A DNA stretch of 64,000 nt from Leifsonia sp. TF02-11 (GCF_017565305.1 NZ_JAGEKP010000008.1:186001-250000); one strand, 5' to 3'. Numbered from the stretch's first letter, positions 7,002-15,450 are shown. Notes: generated from the letters alone by a model not told the origin. A program made the numbers and translations.

Positions 7002-9814
7002 CAGAGAGCTACCTCCTGGATGCCGGCTTGGATGCCGGCCTTCTGTCGCTGGTTGTTCGCCCGAACCCGGATGTCGATCAGGTCAGACAGCGTCATCCCG
7101 GTCTTGTTGATCACCTCGACCGTGATGTTCTGCTGGCCGCCCACGCTCGCGAGCGCGCGCGCTGGGTCGTCGTTGTACGCCTTCATGAACTGCGGGTCGT
7201 AGCTGGCCGACTTCTCCTTGACGACGAACTCGCCCGGGCTGAGGACCGCGGGAATCGTGTCGGTGCCGCGCGACCGCCAGCCGAAGCCGCCCGTCGCGAG
7301 GTACTGCGCGCCCGCCGGCCCACCGGATGCCTGCGCCGCGAGGTGCCCCGCGGTCGGCATCGTGCCGGTCGTGACGATGTGGACCTGCGCCGTCCAGTCG
7401 CGAGCGATCTGGTCGAGCGACGCCTTGAGCGCGTCCGCCTTCGCCTTCGCAGCGTCAGCGTCCAGCTCGGCCCTCGTCTTCACGACAGGAGGCACCGCGT
7501 AGTACTTATCGATCAGCGCCTGGATCGCCGGCGTGAGTTCTCCGGTCGCCCTGAGCTGGTCGATCAGGGCCTGCCTCGACGCAGCGAACGCCGCAGTCCC
7601 GGCCTGGGTAGACCCGGTCTGCTTCGCGATCGCCTCGGCCGCCTGCTGGTCGGCTTGCACCTTCTGCTGCAGGGCCTGCTGGTTCGCGACTGCGGCCTTC
7701 GTGTTCCCGTCGACCACTGGCCCGTTCTGCTTGAGCGAGTCGAGCAGAGTGTTCGCCGCGGCAGCGGCACCCGTCTGGGCTTGGGCGACGTCGAGGGTGC
7801 CGCCGTTCAACAGAGTGAAGGCGTTCGTCAGCAGTGTCGCGGCATCGTTCTCGAACTGGAGCTGCCGAGTTGTCGCGGCGGCCTGGTCCGCGTTCTGCTT
7901 CTGCGCAGCCTCGGCGGCGAGCATCTGCGGCACGGAGATCCCGTACGTCGCCGCGAGCTGCTGCGCCGCGTTGAGCTGGTCCCTGGTCGAGATCGTCGCC
8001 TGCCCCTGAGCCTGCGCGACGTCGTTGTACGCCTTGATCGTGTTCGTGATCGAGTCGTGCGTGTCCTGCAGGATCGGGAGGAGCTGCATGGCGGCTTTCG
8101 CCTGGTCGGTGTACGTCGTCACGACGGCCTTGCCTGCGGCGTGGACCTTCGTGCCCTCCTGGATCTGCTCCTTGAGGCTGGCGATGAGTTTCTGCCGCGC
8201 GATGTCGTCGGTCGTGGTGGCCGCGGTGAGCTCCTGCGTGGAGATCTTGAGCTGCTTCGCGAGGGCGAGCGCGCCGGACTTCTGGAGGTTGTCGGCGGCC
8301 TGCTTCTCGACGCTCTGGCCCATCACGCCGTTGTCCTGCTGGACGGCAGCCGTGTAGTCCTGCGTGGCCTTCGTGGCGTCGCCGGCGGCGGTCGCGATGC
8401 CGACGAGCCCGATGGCGAGCAGCGATGCGGCGCCGATGATCCACCCGACCGGGCCGGACGCGATGTCCGCCGCGAGGCCGACCGCGCCGAGACGCCACGC
8501 GACGTTCTCCAGGATGGGAGAAATCGCCTGCCACTTCATGAACATGAGGAAGGCGGCGACTGCGCCGGCGACGATCGGCGGCAGAGCCGGACCGAGCATC
8601 CCGAGCAGGGTCATCAGGTTGCCGAGGAGCGTGATGACGCCGAGGAGCACGGGGCCGAGCGGCGAGAACGCCTGGATCAGCGAGAGCACGCCGTGAAGCA
8701 GCGAGCCGAGGGCCTGGGTGACCTGCGGCAGCGCCACGATGGCGTCCTGGGTGAACTGGCGGAGGCCGCCGTCGCGGGTCCAGTGGGTGAACCCTGCGGC
8801 GAGCTGCTGCACGTAGAACCCTGCCTGCAAGAACAGTGGATTCATGATCCGCAGTGCGGTGATGACCCCCGTCGTGAGAATGCCTCCCGCGGTGCCGAGC
8901 TCGCTCGAGAAGAGCCGGATCTCGCTGTTGAGGGCGGGCATACTGTCGTTGATCAGCGCGAGGGACCGGTCGAAGCCGTCGAGGACGCCGTTCGCGGCGG
9001 TCGACTCCAGCTGCTGGAGGTCGGCCTTGATCATCTGGATGCCGGCGGCGTACTCGTTGCCCGCGGCGGTGCCGTCCGCCATCTCGTTCTTGATGCCGAG
9101 GATGGCGAGGACGCCGGCGGCGCCGAGACCGGCCATGCCGCCGGCGAGGCCGACGGTGGCACCGGCGAGCTGCGACATCATCGGGATGGCGACCGCCACT
9201 CCGGCGACGATCATGCCCATGAAACCGATGGAGTTCTGCCGGGACTGGTTCGCCTTGTCGTTCGCGTTCCGGTCGGCCTCGACCGCGGCGGCCTCGCGCA
9301 GCGCCGCGACGGTGCTGCGGTCGGCAGCCTCGGCTTGCTGAGCCTTCGCTATCGCGAGGGCTTCCTCGGAGGCGGTCGCGCGCTGGTTGGCCGCGTCGAG
9401 ACGCTGCTGAGCAACCGTGTTCGCCAGAACAGCAGCTGCGACCTCGCGCTCAGTGCGGCCTCGCTTGGTCTCGACCTCGTCCAGGCGCATCGCCGAGAGC
9501 TGGGCGCGCGCGTACGCGACGTCCGCGGCCTGCTCGGCTGCGTTGAGGCGGTTCTGCGCGGCGGTGACCTGATCGATCTTGGCCACGCCGGAGCCGCCGT
9601 TCGAGCCGACGTTGCCGAGGCTCTTCTCGGCTGCGCGGACCGCTGCGAGGTTGGCCTGAGCCTCGGCAACGTCGGCGTGCACCTTGATCGTCGGGTCTGC
9701 GCGGCCGAGCTCGCGTGCGCGCGTCTCGGCCGCGTTGAGGGTCTCGTTCCAGTCCGAGTCGTTCAGCCGCAGGTACGCGACGATCGATCCTTCAGTTGTG
9801 GGTCCCTCGGACAT
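7001..9814 (-). CDS. Tape measure protein
   Basis: At 937 residues this is the longest late gene; its length sets tail length. The N-terminus starts IVAYLRLNDSDWNETLNAAE, the usual TMP opening, followed by long Ala/Gln-rich coiled coil (about 40-190). Hydrophobic blocks at about 196-245 and 400-480 match the central membrane-active region. The C-terminus carries the characteristic ATGGFGWRSRGTDTIPAVLS and PGEFVVKE motif. It directly follows the frameshifted chaperone genes, the conserved siphophage order. Confidence 0.93.
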   Translation of the reverse strand: MSEGPTTEGSIVAYLRLNDSDWNETLNAAETRARELGRADPTIKVHADVAEAQANLAAVRAAEKSLGNVGSNGGSGVAKIDQVTAAQNRLNAAEQAADVAYARAQLSAMRLDEVETKRGRTEREVAAAVLANTVAQQRLDAANQRATASEEALAIAKAQQAEAADRSTVAALREAAAVEADRNANDKANQSRQNSIGFMGMIVAGVAVAIPMMSQLAGATVGLAGGMAGLGAAGVLAILGIKNEMADGTAAGNEYAAGIQMIKADLQQLESTAANGVLDGFDRSLALINDSMPALNSEIRLFSSELGTAGGILTTGVITALRIMNPLFLQAGFYVQQLAAGFTHWTRDGGLRQFTQDAIVALPQVTQALGSLLHGVLSLIQAFSPLGPVLLGVITLLGNLMTLLGMLGPALPPIVAGAVAAFLMFMKWQAISPILENVAWRLGAVGLAADIASGPVGWIIGAASLLAIGLVGIATAAGDATKATQDYTAAVQQDNGVMGQSVEKQAADNLQKSGALALAKQLKISTQELTAATTTDDIARQKLIASLKEQIQEGTKVHAAGKAVVTTYTDQAKAAMQLLPILQDTHDSITNTIKAYNDVAQAQGQATISTRDQLNAAQQLAATYGISVPQMLAAEAAQKQNADQAAATTRQLQFENDAATLLTNAFTLLNGGTLDVAQAQTGAAAAANTLLDSLKQNGPVVDGNTKAAVANQQALQQKVQADQQAAEAIAKQTGSTQAGTAAFAASRQALIDQLRATGELTPAIQALIDKYYAVPPVVKTRAELDADAAKAKADALKASLDQIARDWTAQVHIVTTGTMPTAGHLAAQASGGPAGAQYLATGGFGWRSRGTDTIPAVLSPGEFVVKEKSASYDPQFMKAYNDDPARALASVGGQQNITVEVINKTGMTLSDLIDIRVRANNQRQKAGIQAGIQEVAL

Positions 9815-9824
9815 GGCGCTCCCG

Positions 9825-10507
9825 TCACAGGTCGAACGTCGGTTCCTCCTCGGCGGGAGGCTCGGGCGGTGGAGCGAATCGGCGTCGGAGCGCGGTGTCG
9901 TTGCTCATCAGGTAGCGGAGACGGCCGTAGAACCACTTCCACGACCGCGTGTGCATCACCTCGACGAGGTCGCAACCGAAGACGGCGTGGAAGCAGGCGT
10001 CGACGAGTGCCCACTCCTCGAGGACCTGGGCGACGGTCCAATCGAAGTAGTTGCCGCCGGCGGCGGTCAGCTCTTCCGGGACGTCTTCGTACCACTCCCA
10101 GTCGCCCGTCGCCGCGTCGTACGAGCCGCGGCCGGAGGGGTCATCGCGGCCGCCGTGAGCGCGGCGCGGGCCTCGTCCACCTTCCGGCTCATCCCTTTTG
10201 GGTCGCCACCGGTCTCCCAGAAGATCTCGGCCGCGGCACGGCCGGTCTGGTAGTCCACGAGCGCAGTCTGCGCCGCGAGCGCGACGGCGAGCGACGGCAC
10301 GTTGTCGGCGATCATCTCTTCCAGCGCGGTGCCGAGCGTGATGCGCCGGAACTCGTCGTTCGTCAGCGGCTGCTCGGTCGACTTTGGGTCGATGTTCGCG
10401 GCGAGGCGGATGCCGTCGGCGATACCGATCGACGGGACGGTGTACTTCTTGCCGGCGATCGGGAGCACGAGCGGCTCGACGATCTCCTCGAATTCCTTGA
10501 ATGCCAC
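9825..10507 (-). CDS. Tail assembly chaperone, frameshifted G-T fusion form
   Basis: Reading starts at ATG 10507 in the frame of the G protein, slips -1 at CCCAAAA (10196-10202) and continues in the second frame to 9825, giving about 227 residues. The T part after the shift begins RDEPEGGRGPRR and continues with GDWEWYEDVPEEL, then VLEEWALVDACFHAVFG, then SWKWFYGRLRYL, ending TFDL. In lambda-like tails G and GT keep the tape measure soluble and recruit tube protein. The downstream frame has no credible start or ribosome site of its own, which supports frameshifting. Ratio and efficiency cannot be read from sequence. Confidence 0.85.
10067..10507 (-). CDS. Tail assembly chaperone, G form
   Basis: 146 residues when no frameshift occurs. 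Alpha-helical, starting MAFKEFEEIVEPLVLPIAGKK, typical of actinophage G-type chaperones that lie between the major tail protein and the tape measure. The residues after the slip site (Lys-Gly-Met-Ser, then Ala/Thr/Arg-rich) look like low-information readthrough sequence, as is common for the short product. ATG 10507 has GGAG a few bases upstream. Confidence 0.88.
   Translation of the reverse strand: MAFKEFEEIVEPLVLPIAGKKYTVPSIGIADGIRLAANIDPKSTEQPLTNDEFRRITLGTALEEMIADNVPSLAVALAAQTALVDYQTGRAAAEIFWETGGDPKGMSRKVDEARAALTAAAMTPPAAARTTRRRATGSGTKTSRKS
10196..10202 (-). promoter_or_regulatory. Programmed -1 frameshift site CCCAAAA
   Basis: On the minus strand GAC CCA AAA GGG reads D-P-K-G in the G frame. 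C-CCA-AAA is a canonical X-XXY-YYZ slippery heptamer; slipping back one base gives CCC AAA AGG and joins the open T frame. It lies inside the overlap of the two chaperone frames, exactly where siphophages place this signal. Confidence 0.9.
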
Positions 10508-10552
10508 GGGGGTCTCCTGGGTTCTGGGTCACTGGGTGGTCTGGGTGATGGT

Positions 10553-10588
10553 GGGGCGACGGCCGGACCCAGTACCGGCCGCCGCCCC
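10553..10588 (-). terminator. Strong hairpin between major tail and chaperone genes
   Basis: GGGGCGACGGCCGG (10553-10566) pairs with CCGGCCGCCGCCCC (10575-10588) around an 8-base loop, with one A/C mismatch that becomes a G-U pair in minus-strand RNA. There is no U-run, so it is more likely an mRNA-stabilising or attenuating hairpin downstream of the very abundant tail tube gene than a full terminator. Confidence 0.55.
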
Positions 10589-10593
10589 AGTCG

Positions 10594-11301
10594 TTACGCC
10601 CCGCGCGTGTACGCGAACGCGGCCGAGGTGCCCGCGGTCGTCGCGACGGTGATCGGCGCGGAGCCGGCCGCGGCGGTCGGGAGGACAGCCTCGATGAGGG
10701 AGTCCGAGATGACGTCGATCGCGGTGGCCGCGTTCGCGCCGAACTTGACCTGCGCGGCGGTCGTGCCGGTGAAGTACGCGCCGGTGATGCGGACGATGCC
10801 GCCCGAGCCGACCCCCGACGGGGTCGCGGCGGTGATCACGGGCGCCGGGTTGCCGGCGGCGACCGGGTTCGTGATCGCGGTCACCGTGCCGTCACCGCGG
10901 AAGGTCACGGTGACCTCCTCGATGTCGGCCGCCGCGGTCTTCGACGCGGTCCAGTCGACGATGGCGTACATCTGCCACGCCTCGGGGCCGTTGTTCCGGT
11001 CGTACCAGCGCACGTAGAGGCGCGCGGCGGTCTGGAACTGGTACTGGCCAGCGACGCGGGCGAGCTCCTGGCCGGGCGACACCGTGTTGCCGGCGTTCAG
11101 GATGTGACGGATCTTCGCGACGAGCGACGCGGCAGTGACGGTCTTCTCGACCGTCTCGAAGCCGTTCGTGTCGAAGTCCGTCGTCGAGACGATGGTCGGG
11201 TTCTCCTTGGGCGCGAGGTCCTGGATGCCGAGGAACGGGAGCCAGGTCACGCCGTCGGTGGAGACGTCGACCTTGAACCGACGAGCGAGCTGAGAGCTCA
11301 T
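10594..11301 (-). CDS. Major tail (tube) protein with Ig-like C-terminal domain
   Basis: 235 residues. The tail tube fold spans about 1-140 (RRFKVDVSTDGVTWLPFLGI, then DDFDTNG-type and RWYDRNNGPEAWQMYAI). From about residue 145 an IPT/TIG immunoglobulin-like domain follows (PAPVITAATPSGVGSGGIVR, ITGAYF, then TIAVATTAGTSAAFAYT-like strands), as decorates the tubes of many siphophages. Position between the connector genes and the chaperones agrees. ATG 11301 has AGGAGGCATCC nearby on the minus strand. Confidence 0.85.
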   Translation of the reverse strand: MSSQLARRFKVDVSTDGVTWLPFLGIQDLAPKENPTIVSTTDFDTNGFETVEKTVTAASLVAKIRHILNAGNTVSPGQELARVAGQYQFQTAARLYVRWYDRNNGPEAWQMYAIVDWTASKTAAADIEEVTVTFRGDGTVTAITNPVAAGNPAPVITAATPSGVGSGGIVRITGAYFTGTTAAQVKFGANAATAIDVISDSLIEAVLPTAAAGSAPITVATTAGTSAAFAYTRGA

Positions 11302-11376
11302 GGATGCCTCCTAGGGCGGGTGGGAATGCGAAACCCCCCACCGGTCGGCAGGGGGTCGAGGATGCGGGACCCTGGG

Positions 11377-11838
11377 TTAGTCCCACGCACCGCCCTCGGG
11401 GCGGAGGATCGTGGGGGCCTCGTCGACGTCGACGAGGAACTTCGTGGACCACTGGCCGCGTTCGGACTCGTCGGCGTCGAGGTCGACCGAACCGGCGAAC
11501 CGCACCTGGAGGACATGGGTCGCCCCGAACCACACCTCGGTGAGGCCGAGGAGCGCGCCGACAACGGCGTCGGTGAGGTTCGAGGCGTCGGCAGCATCGT
11601 TTGGGAGGCCGCGGGTGAGCGCCTGCATCAGGTACGTGGTGAGCGGGGAGACGACATCGGCGTTCGTGCGCATCAGCCGCAGCGCGACAGCGCGGTCTGG
11701 TCCCGCGGGGAGCTTGGCGCGCACGATGGCGGTGCTGCCATCCGCGTAGGGCACCCTCGGGTCGCCGTTGTAGATGCCCACGCTCGCGGTCTGGAGGAGT
11801 CCGGCGAACCCGGTGAAGAGATCCTCCGTGGTCGCCAT
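11377..11838 (-). CDS. Tail terminator-type protein
   Basis: 153 residues, directly before the major tail protein, where the tail terminator (gpU-like/DUF3168 type) is encoded. Contains GIYNGDPRVPYADGSTAIV and a C-terminal TKFLVDVDEAPTILRPEGG. It should cap the tail tube and join it to the head connector. The family match is weak; assignment is mainly by gene order. Its ATG shares one base with the stop of the upstream gene. Confidence 0.6.
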   Translation of the reverse strand: MATTEDLFTGFAGLLQTASVGIYNGDPRVPYADGSTAIVRAKLPAGPDRAVALRLMRTNADVVSPLTTYLMQALTRGLPNDAADASNLTDAVVGALLGLTEVWFGATHVLQVRFAGSVDLDADESERGQWSTKFLVDVDEAPTILRPEGGAWD

Positions 11839-12230
11839 CAGAGCCCCAATCGTTCGCGGATGATGTCGATCGCGGTGTCCGCGTCGGTGAGCATCGGACG
11901 GATGAGGAAGAACGACTCGCCGTGCGTGTGCGTCAGCGGCGCGCCGTATGTCGCGGGGCGGCGGAAGTACACGCCCTCGTGCTGGTACAGCGCGTACGGG
12001 CCCGGGTAGAACAGGTGCGCGACGTGCTCGTGCGACCCGACGGCCGCGCCGTCGACATAGCCGAGACCGACGTCGCCGGAGCCAGCGAGCTCACCCGTCT
12101 CGATGGGCACGAGCGGCGTCACCTGCCCGTGCATGAACGACATCCCAGCGAGCACAGCCTCCTCGGCCTTCGTGGCCATCTCGGCTTTCAGCTCGTCGAA
12201 GTGCAGATCGAAATGCCACTCGATGCCCAC
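11838..12230 (-). CDS. Head-tail joining protein (HK97 gp10-like)
   Basis: 130 residues with the pattern of HK97 gp10-type tail completion proteins: an N-terminal helix (FDELKAEMATKAEEAVLAGM), VPIETGELAGSGDVGLGYVD and the conserved YALYQHEGV followed by a C-terminal helix. It acts at the head-tail interface. Good ribosome site (AGGAGGCG) before ATG 12230. Confidence 0.7.
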   Translation of the reverse strand: MGIEWHFDLHFDELKAEMATKAEEAVLAGMSFMHGQVTPLVPIETGELAGSGDVGLGYVDGAAVGSHEHVAHLFYPGPYALYQHEGVYFRRPATYGAPLTHTHGESFFLIRPMLTDADTAIDIIRERLGL

Positions 12231-12238
12231 AACGCCTC

Positions 12239-12616
12239 CTAGGTGAGGGAGACCGCCACGTGGTCGGGAAGGTCGAGGTCGCCGGAGTCGTTGGCGTTGA
12301 CCTTGATCACGAGCGCGGCACGCGAGGGGGTGATGTCGTCCTCGTCGGCGTCGTTGACGACGGTCACGCGGGACTTCTCGACGAAGAGTGCTGCGTTGTC
12401 GATCGACGTGTAGAGGGTGGTCTCGGAGACCACCTGGTCGCCCTTGCCGTTGCGGACGAGCTTGCGGGCGTCGTCGGCGAACACGCCGTTCGGTGGTGTG
12501 TTGGTCGGGGAGAGCAGCACGGCCGGCGCGTACACAGAGCCGTTGCTGCCCTCGCCGAGGTACTTCTCGACGCGTACGCTGTGGACGAAGAACTCGTCGA
12601 GGTCGTGCGCGCTCAT
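12239..12616 (-). CDS. Head closure / head-tail connector protein
   Basis: 125 residues, beta-rich small protein (SVRVEKYLGEGSNGSVYAPA, VVSETTLYT, HVAVSLT at the end). Size and place between the adaptor and the gp10-like gene match the head closure (stopper) proteins of siphophages. No diagnostic motif. Starts at ATG 12616, overlapping the adaptor gene stop. Confidence 0.6.
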   Translation of the reverse strand: MSAHDLDEFFVHSVRVEKYLGEGSNGSVYAPAVLLSPTNTPPNGVFADDARKLVRNGKGDQVVSETTLYTSIDNAALFVEKSRVTVVNDADEDDITPSRAALVIKVNANDSGDLDLPDHVAVSLT

Positions 12617-13038
12617 CCGATGACCCAGACGGCGTTCTTCGCGAGCCTCGCCTGCCGGAGGATCAGAAGGGCGTCGGGCACGAGACCCTCGGCGGCGCGT
12701 TTCTTCGCCGCGGCGGCTGCCTGCGCGTCCGTGGTGGCGAACGTGATGCGTGCCGTGCCGATGCTCTTGGACTCCTTAACCGACGCGACGACGGCGCCGC
12801 CGGCGAGCGGGTCGACACCGAGTGCGATCAAGGCTGCGGCCTGGCAGCAGGTGGCGTCGTTGAACGCCTGAAGTTTGGCGGCGTCGGTGGGGAGGCCGTT
12901 GTTGTCGACTGCGTAGTAGTCGAGCTCGGTGGCCTCCCGCACCTGATTGGACGCCTTGCGCAGGTAGGGCGCGATATTCGCGGGCGCAGCGGTGCCGGTC
13001 CACGCGGCATAGTCGTCGTTCGTGGCGTAGACCGGCAT
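12613..13038 (-). CDS. Head-tail adaptor (gp6/gp15-like)
   Basis: 141 residues, mostly helical: YATNDDYAAWTGTAAPANIA, PYLRKASNQVREATELDYYAV, then a long Ala-rich helix. This is the usual form of the first connector that docks under the portal (YqbG/gp15-type). It opens the four-gene connector block. Confidence 0.65.
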   Translation of the reverse strand: MPVYATNDDYAAWTGTAAPANIAPYLRKASNQVREATELDYYAVDNNGLPTDAAKLQAFNDATCCQAAALIALGVDPLAGGAVVASVKESKSIGTARITFATTDAQAAAAAKKRAAEGLVPDALLILRQARLAKNAVWVIG

Positions 13039-13041
13039 CGC

Positions 13042-13437
13042 TCACTCCTCGGTTTCGGTGTCGTCGACCTCGGACTCGTCGCCTTCGGCGCTCTCGGTCT
13101 CCTCGGAGTCCGCAGGTGCGGGCGTGGCCGCCTTGCCGCGCCCTCGGCTGCGCGCGGCCTTGTTCAGGGCCTCGTCCTCGGCGTACAGCTCGCGGAGATC
13201 CCGCTGCCGCTTGAGCTTGCGGGCGAGCTCCTCGTCGGTGAACACGACCTGCGGGTCGTGCGCGCCGAAGAGCTGCGGGTTCGCCTTCCGGGCCTGCGCC
13301 TCGGTGATGACCGTCACGCCCGGGAGCGGGAACACGCCGCCGTCGACTCCGCGAGTGGTGAGGTACCGCTCGTAGTGGTCCTGCGTGACGGACTGGATGC
13401 CGCCCTTCTCGTTCTTGATGTAGACGACGTCGGTCAC
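13042..13437 (-). CDS. Phage protein of unknown function, paired with its upstream neighbour
   Basis: 131 residues. The N-terminus MTDVVYIKNEKGGIQSVTQD resembles that of the upstream gene (MTRFVRNPDGAVHSVPDD), suggesting a tandem duplication of a small N-terminal unit. The middle is helical and basic (ARKLKRQRDLRELYAEDEAL); the C-terminus is Glu/Asp/Ser-rich (SEETESAEGDESEVDDTETE). Position after the capsid gene allows a head decoration or connector role; not demonstrated. Confidence 0.7.
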   Translation of the reverse strand: MTDVVYIKNEKGGIQSVTQDHYERYLTTRGVDGGVFPLPGVTVITEAQARKANPQLFGAHDPQVVFTDEELARKLKRQRDLRELYAEDEALNKAARSRGRGKAATPAPADSEETESAEGDESEVDDTETEE

Positions 13438-13796
13438 TGGGCCACCGCCTCGGTGGGCGCAGCACCGTCGGGCGTCTCGGCCGGCGCGGGGGTCTGCTCC
13501 GCCTCGGCGGCCGTGGCCTCAACGCGCGCGACCTCCTCGGCGGTCATCGGCACCTCCGGCTCGACCGGGACCTCGCCGAGCGGCTGCAGCGACGGGTCGT
13601 CGGCGGACGCAAGGTCGTGCAGCTCGGCTGCCTCGACCTGCGGGTCCTTCGCGTGGCCGAGGAGCTCGGGCGACGCGTCGGCTTCGCTGGCCTCCTGCCA
13701 GTCACCGATCACCTCGCCGTCGGCGTCCTTCGGGAACTCGAAGTCGTCGGGCACCGAGTGCACGGCACCGTCGGGGTTACGCACGAAGCGCGTCAT
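13434..13796 (-). CDS. Acidic phage protein of unknown function
   Basis: 120 residues. The N-terminal 40 share the pattern MT..V..N..G...SV..D with the next gene; the remainder is strongly acidic and Pro/Ala-rich, probably disordered (EVPVEPEVPMTAEEVARVEA). It lies 90 bases downstream of the capsid gene. Overlaps the next gene by 4 bases. Confidence 0.7.
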   Translation of the reverse strand: MTRFVRNPDGAVHSVPDDFEFPKDADGEVIGDWQEASEADASPELLGHAKDPQVEAAELHDLASADDPSLQPLGEVPVEPEVPMTAEEVARVEATAAEAEQTPAPAETPDGAAPTEAVAQ

Positions 13797-13888
13797 GATG
13801 GTCTCTTCTCTCTACTGGGGTTTGGAAGGTTCTGGCGGACACGACCCCCACCCGACACGTGGCCGGGTGAGGACCGAACCCAACAGGG

Positions 13889-14791
13889 TCAGGCGAGGAC
13901 GACGAAGCCCTTCTGGTCGCGCAGCTTGGCCACGCCGTAGAGCACGTCGATGGTGACCTGCGAGCCGAGGTTGTTCGGCGAGTAGGACATCGTGACGCGC
14001 AGCACGAGGCCGGACACCTCGTCGACGATGGTCGACTGCACGGCGCCCTGCCCCGCGGGGGCCTCGGGCAGCGCACGCGACGCAAGGACGATCGCACCCG
14101 GGTCGAACGCGAAGTTCTTGGTGCTGTTCGGGGTGCCAGCCACGACCGGGGTCAGCTGCGACTCGAGCAGCTGGAGGCCGTAGATGCGGGGCAGCTCGCC
14201 GGTGGTGATCGTGCCGTCGCGGCCGTCGTTGTAGGCGAAGAAGTTCTGCAGCGAGGAGTCGGCGCGCAGCGCGGTGACGTCCTTGGTCGACAGCAGGAGG
14301 TTCCGGTTGCCCTTCTTCACCTTGTTGTCGGTGAACTTCTGGGCCGCGGCGCGCAGCGTGGCCGCTGACAGGTCGGTCCCGGAGGTGCCGACCGAGCCGG
14401 AGAACAGGCTGTAAGTGGCGATGATGTCGTTCTCGACCTGCTCAGCGATCGCGACGACCTGCGCCTCGATGTACGACTGCATGAGGATCGGCTGCGCCTG
14501 CGCGCGCACGAAGTCCTCCACCAGGATGGTGGCTTCCTTGTGCTTGTTCAGGGTCACCGTGGTGTCGGTCGAGTTCGGCGTCTGCAGCGTCACCGGGGAG
14601 CCCTGCACCTTGTCGTTGGCGACGAGGGTGCCGGGGTACGGGATGTGCAGGGTCGAGCCGACCTGGAAGGTGGCGAGGTCGCTGTCCCTCGTCACGCGGG
14701 GGGCGAGCTGGATGTTCGCGCGGAGGATCTCGAGGGCCTCGTTGGCCCAGATCTGCGGGATGAACGGTGCAGCGGTGGTGCTGTTGACCAT
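13889..14791 (-). CDS. Major capsid protein
   Basis: 300 residues. The N-terminus FIPQIWANEALEILRANIQL, the following DSDLATFQVGSTLHIPYPG and the segment NKHKEATILVEDFVRAQAQ match a widespread actinophage HK97-fold coat family. The C-terminal half contains NLLLSTKDVTALRADSSLQN and the terminal SQVTIDVLYGVAKLRDQKG with Phe-Val-Val. The scaffold gene is immediately upstream, as expected. ATG 14791 has AAGGAG upstream. Confidence 0.9.
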   Translation of the reverse strand: MVNSTTAAPFIPQIWANEALEILRANIQLAPRVTRDSDLATFQVGSTLHIPYPGTLVANDKVQGSPVTLQTPNSTDTTVTLNKHKEATILVEDFVRAQAQPILMQSYIEAQVVAIAEQVENDIIATYSLFSGSVGTSGTDLSAATLRAAAQKFTDNKVKKGNRNLLLSTKDVTALRADSSLQNFFAYNDGRDGTITTGELPRIYGLQLLESQLTPVVAGTPNSTKNFAFDPGAIVLASRALPEAPAGQGAVQSTIVDEVSGLVLRVTMSYSPNNLGSQVTIDVLYGVAKLRDQKGFVVLA

Positions 14792-14809
14792 GGGTCACTC
14801 CTTGGGGAG

Positions 14810-15358
14810 TCAGAGGATGATGCGCCCCTCCTGCTGAGCACGGAGGATGTCGGCGCGGTGGGCTTTGTAGAACTCGGGGTCGTTGAGCTGTTCCGCCCGG
14901 TAGACGGTCGGCTTGGCGGCGCCCGCGGGGGCGTCCGCGCCACTGGAGCGGGGTGCGGCCGGCTGTTCGGTCGCGCCCTTGAATGCGAGGAGTCGCTGCA
15001 CGGAGGCCGCGAGCTCGTCCTCGGTCGAACCGACGAGGAGGTCCTCGGGCACACCGGCCGTCGCGGCCGTGCGGGCACGGAGCGCGTCGAGGCGGGCCTG
15101 CTGGGCTTCGGCGGCTGCCTGAGCGGCTGCCTCCTGCGCCTTCTGCAGTTCGGTCTTGGTCGATTCCTCGATCTCGTCGAAGCGCTTGGCCTTGTCGGCG
15201 TTCGCTTTCGCGCGGGCCTCGTTCTGGCGGGCCAGCGCCTTCCACTTCTCGAGTTCGGCAATCGGGTCGGGCTCCTGCGTCTGCTGCTCGGCGCCCGTTT
15301 CGGGCGTCTGCGTGGCGTCGGCGGTCGGCTCGGCTTCGGTTCCAGTGGTGTCGGACAT
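14810..15358 (-). CDS. Capsid scaffolding protein
   Basis: 182 residues. An acidic Thr/Glu/Pro N-terminus (MSDTTGTEAEPTADATQTPE), a long coiled coil at about 35-105 (LEKWKALARQNEARAKANAD, then LQKAQEAAAQAAAEAQQ), and a short basic C-terminus with FYKAHRADILRAQQEGRIIL. This is the usual scaffold layout, acting inside the procapsid. It is directly upstream of the capsid gene and downstream of a terminator hairpin. GGGAG precedes ATG 15358. Confidence 0.85.
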   Translation of the reverse strand: MSDTTGTEAEPTADATQTPETGAEQQTQEPDPIAELEKWKALARQNEARAKANADKAKRFDEIEESTKTELQKAQEAAAQAAAEAQQARLDALRARTAATAGVPEDLLVGSTEDELAASVQRLLAFKGATEQPAAPRSSGADAPAGAAKPTVYRAEQLNDPEFYKAHRADILRAQQEGRIIL

Positions 15359-15371
15359 GTTGTGGTGTCTC

Positions 15372-15406
15372 CCGTTTCGGGCGTGAAAAAAGCGCCACCG
15401 TTTCGG
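15372..15406. repeat. Two copies of CCGTTTCGG upstream of the scaffold gene
   Basis: CCGTTTCGG occurs at 15372-15380 and 15398-15406, 26 bases apart; the second forms the terminator loop and inner stem. The same 9-mer occurs twice upstream of the terminase small subunit gene (20909 and 20931). In each case the nearer copy starts 14-16 bases before the start codon. Confidence 0.7.
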
Positions 15407-15412
15407 TGACGC
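15385..15412 (-). terminator. Intrinsic terminator inside the late operon
   Basis: On the minus strand GCGTCACC - GAAAC - GGTGGCGC is followed by TTTTTTC. This is a textbook terminator 27 bases upstream of the scaffold start and about 40 bases after the MuF-like gene ends. It could lower or condition expression of the head genes, or require a phage antiterminator, or a second promoter may lie close by. Confidence 0.8.
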
Positions 15413-15450
15413 TGGTGCCGTAGGGCCCCGGCTGGGCGGTGCCTCAGCCG

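Noticed and set aside
6989-11017. A 1342-codon open frame on the plus strand
   Set aside because: It is antisense to the tape measure, chaperone and tail tube genes, and its product is Arg/Gly/Leu-rich low-complexity sequence, the usual shadow in GC-rich DNA.
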